A stretch of DNA of 64,000 nt from assembly GCF_001552275.1 (NCBI RefSeq), contig NZ_BCQW01000017.1, positions 1 through 64,000 of the forward strand. The letters run 5' to 3'. Source of the DNA: Amphibacillus sediminis NBRC 103570. GTDB taxonomy: Bacteria > Bacillota > Bacilli > Bacillales > Amphibacillaceae. Under the pieces are notes generated by a model. It saw only the letters and a list, made by a program, of their open reading frames with translations. It had not been told where the DNA came from and did not search any database. The position numbers were made by a program, and so were the translations under genes. Below, one piece after another: positions 17,482 to 25,629 of the stretch. The stretch's first letter is position 1, and the number at the start of each line of letters is the position of its first letter.

Positions 17482-18602
17482 TCTAAATCTCCACCTTTGC
17501 TATTATTCATTTTTGAAAAACTTTGAGTCAAATCAGCAATCAGATCATTGACATTCTCAATTCCTACTGAAAAACGTAATAATTGTCCATCAATGCCTCG
17601 TGCTACGCGTTCTGCTTCTGGGATGTCAGCGTGTGTTTGTGTCGCTGGGTAGGTGATAAAGCTTTCCACTCCACCTAAGCTTTCAGCAAAGCTGATCAGT
17701 TTAAGCTGTTTAAGGAAAGGAGCAACCCAGCTGCTCTCTTGCAATCGAAATGACACCATCGCCCCCTTGCCTGGATAAATAACCTCTTGAACATGATCTT
17801 GGTCGGCCAAAAATGCGGCCAAGTGCTGTGCATTTTTTTGTTGTGCCCGTATACGTAATGGCAAAGTTTTGATTCCTCTAATCACGAGCCACGCATCAAA
17901 GGGACCCAGTGTTGCGCCAATATTATTATGTAAATCGGCTAAGCGCTCAGCGATTTGTTTTGATTTAGCAACAACAAGGCCAGCAAGAACATCATTGTGT
18001 CCAGCTAAATATTTTGTCGCACTATGAACAACGATATCTGCCCCTAAGCGTAATGGCTGTTGTAGGTAAGGCGTGTAGAATGTATTATCAACAATCACAA
18101 TAAGATCGTTAGCTTTAGCAATTTGACAAACCTCGGTAAGATCAATCTCTTCTAATAAAGGATTGGTCGGGGTTTCTAAAAAGATTGCTTTTGTCTCTGG
18201 TCTGATCATTTGCTTAATCGATCTTAAGTCTTGAAAATCAGCATAGCTGACTTCTAACTGGTAGTGCTCATGGGCATGTGCCAACAAACGGTATGTTCCA
18301 CCATAAATATCATAAGGCAGTAAAATGTGATCACCTGACTTAAATAGCGATAAAACAAGCTGAATAGCCGCCATCCCTGAACTACAGGCAAAGCCTGCCA
18401 CCCCATGCTCTAAAGCAGCAATACCCTCTTCTAAAATAGACCTTGTCGGGTTTTTAGTACGTGTATATTCATATCCCGTTGACTGCCCTAATTCATTGTG
18501 ACGATATGCCGTTGATAGATGAATAGGTGGGCTAATTGCACCAGTGGTATCGTCTTGTTTATTTCCTAGTTGCACATAAACACTTTCAGGCTGTAAAACC
18601 AT
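17478..18602 (-). CDS. metI: Cystathionine gamma-synthase / O-acetylhomoserine thiolyase
   Basis: About 374 residues of the Cys/Met PLP enzyme family, strikingly like B. subtilis MetI throughout (STAYRH, YTRTKNPTR, FVETPTNPL-type block, ESLGGVESFITYPATQTH). The PLP lysine is in HSATKYLAGHND (about residue 195). It condenses acetylhomoserine with cysteine or sulfide toward methionine. The ATG at 18602 follows AGAGG by 8 nt. The operon is metI-metE-like and is preceded, in order, by an S-box, R1 copy G and a MITE. In this window the name metI refers to this enzyme, not the permease. Confidence 0.93.
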   Translation of the reverse strand: MVLQPESVYVQLGNKQDDTTGAISPPIHLSTAYRHNELGQSTGYEYTRTKNPTRSILEEGIAALEHGVAGFACSSGMAAIQLVLSLFKSGDHILLPYDIYGGTYRLLAHAHEHYQLEVSYADFQDLRSIKQMIRPETKAIFLETPTNPLLEEIDLTEVCQIAKANDLIVIVDNTFYTPYLQQPLRLGADIVVHSATKYLAGHNDVLAGLVVAKSKQIAERLADLHNNIGATLGPFDAWLVIRGIKTLPLRIRAQQKNAQHLAAFLADQDHVQEVIYPGKGAMVSFRLQESSWVAPFLKQLKLISFAESLGGVESFITYPATQTHADIPEAERVARGIDGQLLRFSVGIENVNDLIADLTQSFSKMNNSKGGDLE

Positions 18603-18640
18603 CGTTCTCACCTCTACTTTTTATTTAGTTATCTATTAGA

Positions 18641-18751
18641 GGTTGTTCAAACGTCACAAAATAATAAACTGCTTTTTCACTACCTGGATAGACAGGTTCT
18701 AGCATGCTGTCTACCCTGCTTACTCTTATTTAGCAACTATTTGAACACACA
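18641..18751. repeat. MITE copy flanked by 8-bp duplication
   Basis: The ends GGTTGTTCAAA and TTTGAACACACA are inverted repeats. The element is bounded by the direct repeat CTATTAGA (18633-18640 and 18752-18759), a clear 8-bp target duplication. An interior stem, TAGACAG/CTGTCTA, is present. It sits in the metI leader between R1 copy G and the metI ribosome site. The parent transposon is not in the window. Confidence 0.75.
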
Positions 18752-18763
18752 CTATTAGAATCA

Positions 18764-19014
18764 ATAAAGTGAAACTTCGTTCAGTGGGGGGTCGACGCAT
18801 AGGATGTGCGTGCAGACGCCGCGACACGACGTCGCGAACTTAGTCAACTTCCTCTCTCCCCCACTGAACGTTAGTTGAACCAATCGAACCGTTACTGGCT
18901 GTTGGATCACCCACTTAGACATGACGTGTTCCCTTATTTCTTGAAGGGGAAGTCCTACAAAAGCCCTTCGATGGGGCGAGTAATCGCAGCCCCAGGCAGT
19001 TACATTGCAATAAA
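18764..19014 (-). repeat. R1 repeat copy G (full length, inside the metI leader)
   Basis: A full 251-bp copy with intact long-stem arms CGTTCAGTGGGGG and CCCCCACTGAACG. Its left-end TTTAT is the end of the T-tract of the SAM-riboswitch terminator, so the element is inserted directly after the riboswitch and is transcribed on every metI read-through transcript. Confidence 0.95.
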
Positions 19015-19161
19015 AAAGACCTTCTAAGAAGAAGGTCTTGAATGAAATCAAAGCTTCCTCTTATCTTCAAGGCTTTTATACCTAGTGGAATTAGCACCTT
19101 ACCTTTAACAAGGCGGTTGCTGAGATTTCATCGGGCCATTCCCTCCATCTCTCTTGATAAG
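19012..19161 (-). promoter_or_regulatory. SAM-I (S-box) riboswitch with terminator
   Basis: The minus strand carries the S-box core: CTTATCAAGAGAGATGGAGG at the 5' end, then GGCCCGATGAAATCTCAGCA, GGTGCTAATTCCA and the closing P1 strand GATAAGAG (about 19056-19065). It is followed by a terminator, stem GACCTTC/GAAGGTC with TTTTTT (19012-19038). SAM binding is expected to favour termination. The regulated operon is metI-metE-like; the distance from terminator to the metI ATG is about 410 bp because R1 copy G and a MITE have been inserted. Confidence 0.93.
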
Positions 19162-19268
19162 AACACGTTATAAAATTTTCAGAAAAGTCTAACTTGAAGT
19201 TATTCTATTATAAATAATTCGAAAATGCAATACTTATTTTTAACTACTTCCGAATTTCTTGCATTCAT

Positions 19269-20009
19269 TTAATCATTTAACAGGCTATTTAGAAACTTCA
19301 TCGGCAGGTGGAAGCGCATATTTTGTAATTGTAGTTCTTCTGAATCATGATCATGATTGTCACTCTCTTTAATTTCAATCATTTCCAAATGCAGATTCTC
19401 CATTTTTTGGTCTAATTGGTAAGCAATTGAGGCGGCATCTGCCAATTCATTTTTTATCCGTTCAGGAATCTCTTTATTATATTTATAATAGATTTTATGC
19501 TCTAAGCTTGCCCAGAAATCCATTGCAATTGTTCTGATTTGGAGCTCGACTAAGACATGCTCCACACCATCAGACATATTGATAGGGACCAATATGATCA
19601 TGTGTAAGCTTCGATAGCCGTTTCCTTTTGGGTTCTTGATATAATCTTTTTCTTTGACTAGGGTAATGTCACTCTGTTCTACCAGCATTTGTCGTAAAAG
19701 ATAAATATCCGATTCAAAGGCACAGCTAATTCTTAAACCAGCAATATCATGAATATGTTGCTTAATGCTCTTTAAGTTAAGGGGGATACCTTTTTTAATC
19801 GCCTTTTTCATAATACTTTCGGGAGATTTAATCCGGGACGTAATATGTTCAATCGGGTTGTAATCATGAATATACTGGAATTCCTGCTTTAATATGTCGA
19901 CTTTTGTATTCATCTCTTCTAAAGCAAATTTGTAGCACATTAAAAAGCGCATGAACTCTCTTTTTTGAGACTTGAAGTTAAGTTTTTCTAATTTTAATTG
20001 ATCTACCAT
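19269..20009 (-). CDS. Small alarmone synthetase, RelQ/RelP type
   Basis: 246 residues, slightly longer than the 210 or so of B. subtilis SAS1/SAS2. It contains only the (p)ppGpp synthetase domain: SRIKSPESIMKKAIKKG, HDIAGLRISCAFESDIY, the synthetase loop NPKGNGYRSLH (about residue 130) and VELQIRTIAMDFWASLEHKIYYKY. There is no HD hydrolase and no TGS/ACT domain, so it can only make alarmone from ATP and GTP/GDP. The C-terminal helix matches the tetramerisation region of RelQ more than RelP, but the choice is uncertain. Monocistronic. Confidence 0.88.
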   Translation of the reverse strand: MVDQLKLEKLNFKSQKREFMRFLMCYKFALEEMNTKVDILKQEFQYIHDYNPIEHITSRIKSPESIMKKAIKKGIPLNLKSIKQHIHDIAGLRISCAFESDIYLLRQMLVEQSDITLVKEKDYIKNPKGNGYRSLHMIILVPINMSDGVEHVLVELQIRTIAMDFWASLEHKIYYKYNKEIPERIKNELADAASIAYQLDQKMENLHLEMIEIKESDNHDHDSEELQLQNMRFHLPMKFLNSLLND

Positions 20010-20122
20010 TACGCTTCTCCTTATTGGCTATTTTTTCGTTACATCATTATTTTATCACAGCGCTTTCATAAATAAAAAAAAGACGCTACCTGAAAATGAA
20101 TAATAAAGGTTCCTTTAAGCAC

Positions 20123-20197
20123 ATTGAAGCGGGAGTCTTACAAAAGCCCTTTGATGGGGCGAGTAATCGCAGCCCCAGCCAGTTACACTGCGATAAA
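20123..20197 (-). repeat. R1 repeat copy H (left-end fragment)
   Basis: Seventy-five bp of the left-end half with an intact GGGGCGAGTAATCGCAGCCCC hairpin and ending CACTGCGATAAA. The right-end half is missing. A weak hairpin (GAAGCT/AGCTTC) borders its TTTTAT junction. Confidence 0.88.
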
Positions 20198-20375
20198 AGA
20201 AGCTAACGGTTATGGAGCTTCGTTCGTATGTCAAATATGTTTCGCTAAGTGTGTCACAGCAAGTGTAATCCCTTTAATACCTCCCCCTGTTCCCTATGTT
20301 TGAAATGACAAAATAGATGATATTTTATCAAGCATTTTTGGCAATGCTGATGTTAGCTAAAAATAATAGCTCTTA

Positions 20376-20626
20376 ATAAAGTAAAACTTCGTTCAGTGGC
20401 GGTTTCGCCCCATAGGATGTGCTCGTGCAACATTGAGACACGACGTCGCGAACTTAGTCAGCTTCCTCTCTCCCCCACTGAACATTAGTTGAATCAATCG
20501 GGCCGTTACTAGCTGTTGGATCTCCCACTTAGACATGACGTGTTCCCTTATTTCTTGAACTGGGAGGCTTATAAAAGTCCTTCGATGGCGCGAGTAATCC
20601 AGCCCAGCCGGTTACACTGCGATAAA
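20376..20626 (-). repeat. R1 repeat copy I (full length)
   Basis: 251 bp bounded by ATAAA at both ends, upstream of trhA and opposite to it in direction. Small sequence changes occur (AAGTAAAAC at the right end; GATGGCGCGAGTAATCCAGCC in the left-end hairpin). The interval 20198-20375 holds nothing recognisable. Confidence 0.93.
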
Positions 20627-20704
20627 ACAAGATAGGAGATTGAGTTGCATTATTCAAGTAAACTGTTCATAATTAGAATTAATTAATGTGAAAGAAGGTT
20701 GATT

Positions 20705-21355
20705 ATGAAGAAAGAACATCACTTTACATTAGGTGAAGAAATTGCCAATGCAATTACACATGGGATTGGGATCTTGTTAAGTATAGCTGGGTTAGTCCTG
20801 CTCATTGTTTTTGCCTCATTACAGGGGTCTGCTTGGCATGTGATAAGCTTTACCATTTTTGGCATAACCATGGTGTTTCTTTATACATCATCGACACTGT
20901 TGCACAGCTTACCACCTGGAAAAGCTAAGCATGTTTTTGAAATTCTCGATCACTCGTCGATCTATTTTTTCATTGCTGGTAGCTATACACCCTTTTTGTT
21001 AATTGTCGTACGTGGATCACTTGGTTGGACATTATTCGGCGTAGTATGGGCTATTGCTATTGGTGGAACGATCTTTAAAGTGTTTTTTGTGAAACGATTT
21101 ATCATTTTCTCCACTGTTCTCTATGTCGTAATGGGCTGGCTGATTGTCTTTAGCTGGGATACATTAACATCTGCCATCGCTAAGGAAGGAATCGTTTTAC
21201 TAGCTGTTGGTGGAATGCTCTATACCTTAGGAACAATATTTTACGTCTGGCGTGGCTTTAAGTTCCATCATATGATCTGGCATCTGTTTGTTTTAGGTGG
21301 AACCATCACCCATTTTTTCTCAGTTATTCTCTATGTGCTGCCAATTTCAATATAG
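20705..21355 (+). CDS. trhA: Hemolysin III / TrhA-family (PAQR) membrane protein
   Basis: 216 residues with seven predicted membrane helices, starting from ATG 20705 (AGAAGG 6 nt upstream). The N-terminal EEIANAITHGIG and the histidines in LLHSLP, ILDHSSIYFFIAGSYTPF and HMIWHLFVLGG are the conserved metal/active-site positions of PAQR proteins. In Bacillus, TrhA (YplQ) has been linked to membrane homeostasis; the historic hemolysin label is not a safe function. Confidence 0.88.
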   Translation: MKKEHHFTLGEEIANAITHGIGILLSIAGLVLLIVFASLQGSAWHVISFTIFGITMVFLYTSSTLLHSLPPGKAKHVFEILDHSSIYFFIAGSYTPFLLIVVRGSLGWTLFGVVWAIAIGGTIFKVFFVKRFIIFSTVLYVVMGWLIVFSWDTLTSAIAKEGIVLLAVGGMLYTLGTIFYVWRGFKFHHMIWHLFVLGGTITHFFSVILYVLPISI

Positions 21356-21432
21356 GTTTAACTTCATTCAGTAGACATTTATCGAGCTTTGCTCGATAAG
21401 ATCTGGACGCTAATCCGCTAGGGCACATTTGA
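21356..21432. repeat. R2-type fragment with TTTATCGAGC palindrome
   Basis: Contains TAACTTCATTCAGTA, then the palindrome TTTATCGAGCTTTGCTCGATAA and TCTGGACGCTAATCCGC. These match pieces of R2 copy 2 (40611-40670). It is immediately followed by R1 copy J. Confidence 0.6.
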
Positions 21433-21554
21433 TATAGCGAAACTTCGTTCAGTGGGGATTTTGATACATAGGATCTGCTCGTGCAGATGTTTCGACACGA
21501 TGTCGCCAACTTAATCAGCTTCCTCCCCCCCACTGAACGTTAGTTGAACCAATC
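21433..21554 (-). repeat. R1 repeat copy J (right-end half)
   Basis: About 122 bp: the right-end half with the long-range stem (GTTCAGTGGGG/CCCCCCACTGAACG) and a TAGTTGAACCAATC tail. The left-end half with the GGGGC hairpin is missing; the sequence breaks into the terminator of the PII gene. Confidence 0.88.
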
Positions 21555-21559
21555 ATGTT

Positions 21560-21602
21560 AGAGCTAGCAACCAATCGGTGTATCTGACTGGTTACTAGCT
21601 CT
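21560..21602 (-). terminator. Hairpin after the PII/DUF1538 operon
   Basis: Long stem AGAGCTAG.AACCA / TGGTT.CTAGCTCT lies directly after the stop codon of the tandem-PII gene. The T-tract on the minus strand is weak (GCTCTAACATG), so it could terminate or simply protect the mRNA end. Confidence 0.6.
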
Positions 21603-21610
21603 GTTTAGAT

Positions 21611-22333
21611 TTATTTTCCACTAAGCTGGTCATTAATCAAATGATTAATCCCAATCGTTCTCTCCACTTCTAAAACAAAAGCAATCCCTTTTCCAGGCTG
21701 ATCAAGACCAACAGCTTGATTAATTTCCTTTAAAACACCTGGTGTCTTCTCACGTTCAATTAGTGTTAAAATCACTTCTTTTTCTGGTTCAATCATAATA
21801 TTAAACAGCTTGGCTTTTTCATGAATTCCCGTTCCACGACCGTGAATGACAGTTCCGCCATCAGCTCCCGCTCTTTTAGTTGCATCAACAACTTCCTCGG
21901 AATCGCCATTGTTTACAATCGTAATAATTAAATCATGGTTAACCATCTTAGGATCAGTCATTGGGTCTATCTCTCCTTTCCTGCTACAGTCTGCGATTTC
22001 AGCTCCAGTTAAGTGTACAATACCCATTACTTTTTTTATATCGATCACAATAGCAATACCTGGTGTTTTATGATCAAGTTGCGCAGTCGATTCAATTGCT
22101 GTCAAAACATCAAAATATATCTCTTCTGAAACAATCGTAAAAATTACTTCCCGCTCACGTTCAACCGGAATACCAAAGATACGCTTCTTTTCTTTTAATT
22201 TAAGTCCTGTCGCAGGTATAATGGTACCACCTCTTGCTCCAGCTAACCTCGAGGCATGCACAACCTGGCTTGCTTTATTTTTCTTAACAATGGTAATAAT
22301 TAATTTATGATCTTGAATGCGCTCGAACATCAT
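21611..22333 (-). CDS. Tandem PII-like regulator of a DUF1538 transporter
   Basis: About 240 residues built from two GlnB-like halves (about 1-115 and 125-240). Each half has a core LIITIV..., a loop ARGGTI or ADGGTVIHGRG, and a second strand EVIFTIV or EVILTLIE with GIAIVID or GIAFVLE near the end. PII-fold proteins sense nucleotides or other small molecules and control partner proteins. The gene overlaps the second DUF1538 gene by 29 bp, which makes that pair the likely partner. The start ATG at 22333 follows GAGGGGAAG. No T-loop uridylylation tyrosine could be identified with confidence. Confidence 0.85.
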   Translation of the reverse strand: MMFERIQDHKLIITIVKKNKASQVVHASRLAGARGGTIIPATGLKLKEKKRIFGIPVEREREVIFTIVSEEIYFDVLTAIESTAQLDHKTPGIAIVIDIKKVMGIVHLTGAEIADCSRKGEIDPMTDPKMVNHDLIITIVNNGDSEEVVDATKRAGADGGTVIHGRGTGIHEKAKLFNIMIEPEKEVILTLIEREKTPGVLKEINQAVGLDQPGKGIAFVLEVERTIGINHLINDQLSGK

Positions 22334-23054
22334 TCTTCCCCTCACTTTTCTGAAACAATTTACCGAGTATTAGTACCGATAGAATTGGGGCTAATGCTAC
22401 TAGGGCAATCATTCCAAAACCATCTGTTAATGGATCACGTCCCTCTGTTACACTAGCAAGTCCGACAAACATGGCCAGCATAAAGGTTGCAATCATAGGT
22501 CCAGTAACGATACCACCAGAGTCAAAGGCAATCGCAGTAAATAGCTTACTGGAACCTCTAGCTAAATAAAATGCAAGCAAGTAGCCTGGCAGTACAAAAT
22601 ACCAAATAGAAAAACCAACTAAAACTCTAATCATCATTAACGAGATCGATAAACCGACACCGATCGAAATGGTTAAAAGTAAAGCCTTACGAGATATATA
22701 GCCAGCTGATACCTTTTCCACTTGCTGACCTAAAACGGTTAGAGCAGGCTCTGCATATGCTGTGAAAAATCCGAGAATAAACCCTATCGGGATAAGCAGC
22801 CATTTATGCTCTATCTGTCCAAGTCGTTCACCCATAATTTCGCCGACTGGCATAAAACCAATATTAACACCTTGTAAGAAGATAGCCAAGCCAGCATACG
22901 TTAAAGCAAACCCTACTAAAATATCTGCTACGCGTTTAATTTTTAACTTGAGGAAAAAGATCTGGAAAATAAAGAAGCATAGTAATAGTGGAAGTAATGC
23001 CTGAGCTACTTCGTACAATACGGTGCCAAAACCATCAAAAATATTTAGGCTCAT
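22305..23054 (-). CDS. DUF1538 membrane transport protein, second subunit (UmpB-like)
   Basis: 249 residues with about seven membrane helices. The glycine-rich conserved motif GGIVTGPMIATFMLA (about residue 178) and AEPALTVLGQQV (about 105) are typical of DUF1538. Paired DUF1538 proteins (UmpA/UmpB) have been reported as a two-component cation/proton antiporter in a halophile; transport here is inferred from that. It overlaps its partner gene by 4 bp upstream and the PII gene downstream. Confidence 0.85.
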   Translation of the reverse strand: MSLNIFDGFGTVLYEVAQALLPLLLCFFIFQIFFLKLKIKRVADILVGFALTYAGLAIFLQGVNIGFMPVGEIMGERLGQIEHKWLLIPIGFILGFFTAYAEPALTVLGQQVEKVSAGYISRKALLLTISIGVGLSISLMMIRVLVGFSIWYFVLPGYLLAFYLARGSSKLFTAIAFDSGGIVTGPMIATFMLAMFVGLASVTEGRDPLTDGFGMIALVALAPILSVLILGKLFQKSEGKNDVRAHSRS

Positions 23055-23743
23055 CCAAACATCACCCCCAACAGCAGTACTGAAATAACTGGCCCAATCG
23101 AAGCAAGGGCAATAAGGCCAAAGCCATCACCAGATGTGGCTTTTCCTCTTAATACAGCTGCTGATCCTACACCAAGTGCTAAAATAAACGGAACAGTCAT
23201 GGCCCCAGTTGTCGCACCACCTGCATCAAGTGAGATTGGGACAAAAGAGGGGGGCGTTAGTAATGCCAATCCAAAGATAATCAGGTAGCCAACAGACAAT
23301 ACTTTAATCAAGGATAGATTAAAGATCATGCGTGTCAATGCCACTGCTACAGAAATGCCGACACCTAACGAAACAAAGAGAACCAAGGTTAAGGCAGAGA
23401 CAGCACCACCTGATACCAGATCTACCTGATTACTTAAAACCTGTACACCCGGTTCGGCCATTGTGACAACAAAGCCAAGCAAAAATCCAAAAATTAACAT
23501 CAGCGAAATCTTTTTAGTTTTTGAAAGTGCCGATCCAATCATTTCCCCAACAGGGGTCATACCTACTTGAACACCAAGTAAAAACAAATAGATCCCGACA
23601 AATGCAATAATAGCCCCAGCACAAAATTGCATAAATACTTCTGTCGGTAATTGTACAAGCGTGAACTGTAGAATTACGATAATAAGTGTTAGGGGTAAAA
23701 TAGATCTTACCACTTCAAAAAACGTCGCTTTCAATGTATCCAT
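23051..23743 (-). CDS. DUF1538 membrane transport protein, first subunit (UmpA-like)
   Basis: About 230 residues with seven or so membrane helices. The matching motifs are GGATTGAMTVPFILALG (about residue 180) and AEPGVQVLSNQV (about 105), so this is a homologue of the next gene and the two probably form a heterodimer with pseudo-symmetry. The start at 23743 has GGAGG 7 nt upstream. It is first in a three-gene operon that ends with the PII protein. The 23744-24039 interval upstream shows no other gene. Confidence 0.85.
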   Translation of the reverse strand: MDTLKATFFEVVRSILPLTLIIVILQFTLVQLPTEVFMQFCAGAIIAFVGIYLFLLGVQVGMTPVGEMIGSALSKTKKISLMLIFGFLLGFVVTMAEPGVQVLSNQVDLVSGGAVSALTLVLFVSLGVGISVAVALTRMIFNLSLIKVLSVGYLIIFGLALLTPPSFVPISLDAGGATTGAMTVPFILALGVGSAAVLRGKATSGDGFGLIALASIGPVISVLLLGVMFG

Positions 23744-24039
23744 GTTATCTCCTCCAACTATATTCAATTATAACAATTAGCTAGCTAAAAAGCGATTAAT
23801 ATGGGTAGAGGAGTTCAATTTAACTTCCTTATTTGTTAAATTTAGTTATTTTATCTGATTCATCGACCTTCACATGTACATCTCAGAGCAAACTGAATGA
23901 GCACAATTGCTTACCTATAACAGGAAGCTATTTTCCCCTAAAGAATAGGCGCATGGCAATAGCCACGCACCCTTTATTCATATCAGGACTATTCGTTTAA
24001 ATATCAACCTGATTTTTTATCTAATATTAATTTGACAGA

Positions 24040-24963
24040 TTAGGATTCAATCATTTCTCTCACTTTGACCACTTCTTCATCAGGAACAATATAGTAGTAG
24101 ATCCCATCAATCGTTTTACCCGTTCCCTGCACTTGATAACTATCAACGTGACGTCGTGTATCACGATATTGCTGTAATAATGATAACATATCACTAAATT
24201 CCATATTCGTTCCCATATTATTCCCAAGTATATCGGTAAATTCAACAATGCGCGTCGCGTTCGAGATCGTTGCACCTTCATTAATAATCGCGGTAATCAG
24301 ATTTCGTTGTCGCTCAGCCCGACCAAAATCGCCATTTGGATCTTGCTTACGCATTCTCACATAGTTTAATGCCATTTCTCCATTTAATTCAACTGGACCA
24401 ACTGGAAAATCATAACCGCCTTGACTAAACGCTAGCTCATTATTAACCGTTATAGTTCCTAATTCATCAATTAGCTCTTTAAGTCCCTCCATATTTAGAC
24501 GAACAAAGAAATCAATCTCAATTCCTAGGAAATTCTCCACCGTTTCAATGGCCATATCAGGCCCACCAAACGCATAGGCATGATTAATTTTGTCTTCTGT
24601 ACCACGCCCTACTAGTGTTGTCCTTGTATCACGGGGGATACTCACAATACTCATTCGATCCTCGTCTGGCTTTAATGTCATAACCATAATCGCATCAGAT
24701 CTTCCGCTATCTGAAGTTTCAGCATCCAAACCTAAGAGCAAGATATTAAGGTTATCACGATTATTTAATTTTTTTTGTGTCAGATTAGAATCGATCGCTG
24801 ATACCGCTTCGAACATTTTACCATCGACGTTGCCTTTTATTCCAAAATAAACATATGCAGCAAATCCACCAACTATGAGGAATAGAGATAGCAATATAAT
24901 TAAAGGGGTTAAAATCCACCAATTTCGCTTTTTTCTTTTTTTCTGAGCGTTACGTCTACTCAT
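24040..24963 (-). CDS. LytR-CpsA-Psr (LCP) family cell-wall polymer ligase
   Basis: About 307 residues from ATG 24963 (AGGA 8 nt upstream; the next ATG 2 codons before is also possible). A short basic tail (RRNAQKKRKKRNWW) and one membrane helix precede an extracellular LCP domain: NILLLGLDAE, GRSDAIMVMTL, SIPRDTRT, KINHAYAFGG, NYVRMRKQDPNGDFGRAERQR. The arginines in the RDTR and R-x-R-K motifs bind the polyprenyl pyrophosphate. LCP enzymes attach teichoic acids or capsule to peptidoglycan. Confidence 0.9.
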   Translation of the reverse strand: MSRRNAQKKRKKRNWWILTPLIILLSLFLIVGGFAAYVYFGIKGNVDGKMFEAVSAIDSNLTQKKLNNRDNLNILLLGLDAETSDSGRSDAIMVMTLKPDEDRMSIVSIPRDTRTTLVGRGTEDKINHAYAFGGPDMAIETVENFLGIEIDFFVRLNMEGLKELIDELGTITVNNELAFSQGGYDFPVGPVELNGEMALNYVRMRKQDPNGDFGRAERQRNLITAIINEGATISNATRIVEFTDILGNNMGTNMEFSDMLSLLQQYRDTRRHVDSYQVQGTGKTIDGIYYYIVPDEEVVKVREMIES

Positions 24964-25038
24964 TGACATCGTCCTATCTAAATTTAGTATTTGCATTTTA
25001 ACTATCTTTAAGTATAGCAAAAAAGCCAAAATGTACAA

Positions 25039-25353
25039 GTATTGTAAAGGGAAATGATAATTTTAAAAAGTTTTCATTTAGAAGCGACAAGTCAAAGGTA
25101 CTGCTGTTTTATAGCTACTGCTTTTAGATATAGATGGAACCAACCAATGATACTAACTCCACTTACCTATGGTTTTATAAAATCGTCAATAAGATCACCT
25201 GTCTTTTGGTGATACAAGTTTACAAAATTACGTCGATTGAGTGACAGTTTTCCATCAAGTTTACAAATCTATTAAAAAGCTCGGCATAAGGATTAATGCT
25301 GTTAACACCGGGTATGGAATAGTGTAAGACAAATTCTTAGTTTTTAGGAGGAA
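25039..25353. other. Intergenic region between LCP and lipoprotein genes
   Basis: 315 bp with no gene or R1 copy. One small hairpin, ATCACC-TGTCTTTT-GGTGAT (about 25193-25212), is seen. AAGGGAGGAATT-type ribosome-site sequence precedes the lipoprotein start. Nothing else is recognisable. Confidence 0.5.
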
Positions 25354-25560
25354 TTGATGATGAAAAAAAGCATAAAAATTATCGGTGCAGTTGCTCTATC
25401 ACTTGGATTATTAGCGGCATGCGGGGAAGATACTGATGACCAGATCGAGAATCCAAATATTCAGGATCCGGCTACCCCTCCAAATGATGATCTAGATAAT
25501 GACTTAGAAGACCCAGGGATGGATATGGAACAAGACCCAGCAAATGAAAATACAAACTAG
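25354..25560 (+). CDS. Small acidic lipoprotein, function unknown
   Basis: 68 residues (or 67/66 from the next ATGs). An N-terminal signal peptide ends in the lipobox LLAAC. The mature part is short, disordered and very acidic (D/E/N/P rich, many DD and ED pairs) with no globular domain. A good ribosome site (AGGAGG) and a strong terminator downstream argue that it is a real gene. Its job is unknown; similar small acidic lipoproteins are common in halophilic Bacillaceae. Confidence 0.75.
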   Translation: MMMKKSIKIIGAVALSLGLLAACGEDTDDQIENPNIQDPATPPNDDLDNDLEDPGMDMEQDPANENTN

Positions 25561-25567
25561 TCTACCC

Positions 25568-25600
25568 TTGAGACTACTCGCTACGAGTAGTCTCAAATTT
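25568..25600. terminator. Terminator of the small lipoprotein gene
   Basis: Perfect 12-bp stem TTGAGACTACTCG.CTA.CGAGTAGTCTCAA followed by ATTT. Its symmetry allows use from both sides, but the minus gene starting at 25630 ends before it, which could make it bidirectional. Confidence 0.85.
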
Positions 25601-25629
25601 ATGATTATGGAGCGAATCAAATCCATCTT

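Noticed and set aside
25290-25330. Sigma-B-like promoter (GTTAA...GGGTAT) before the small lipoprotein
   Set aside because: The spacing between the two boxes is about 4 bp, far shorter than the 12-15 bp needed.
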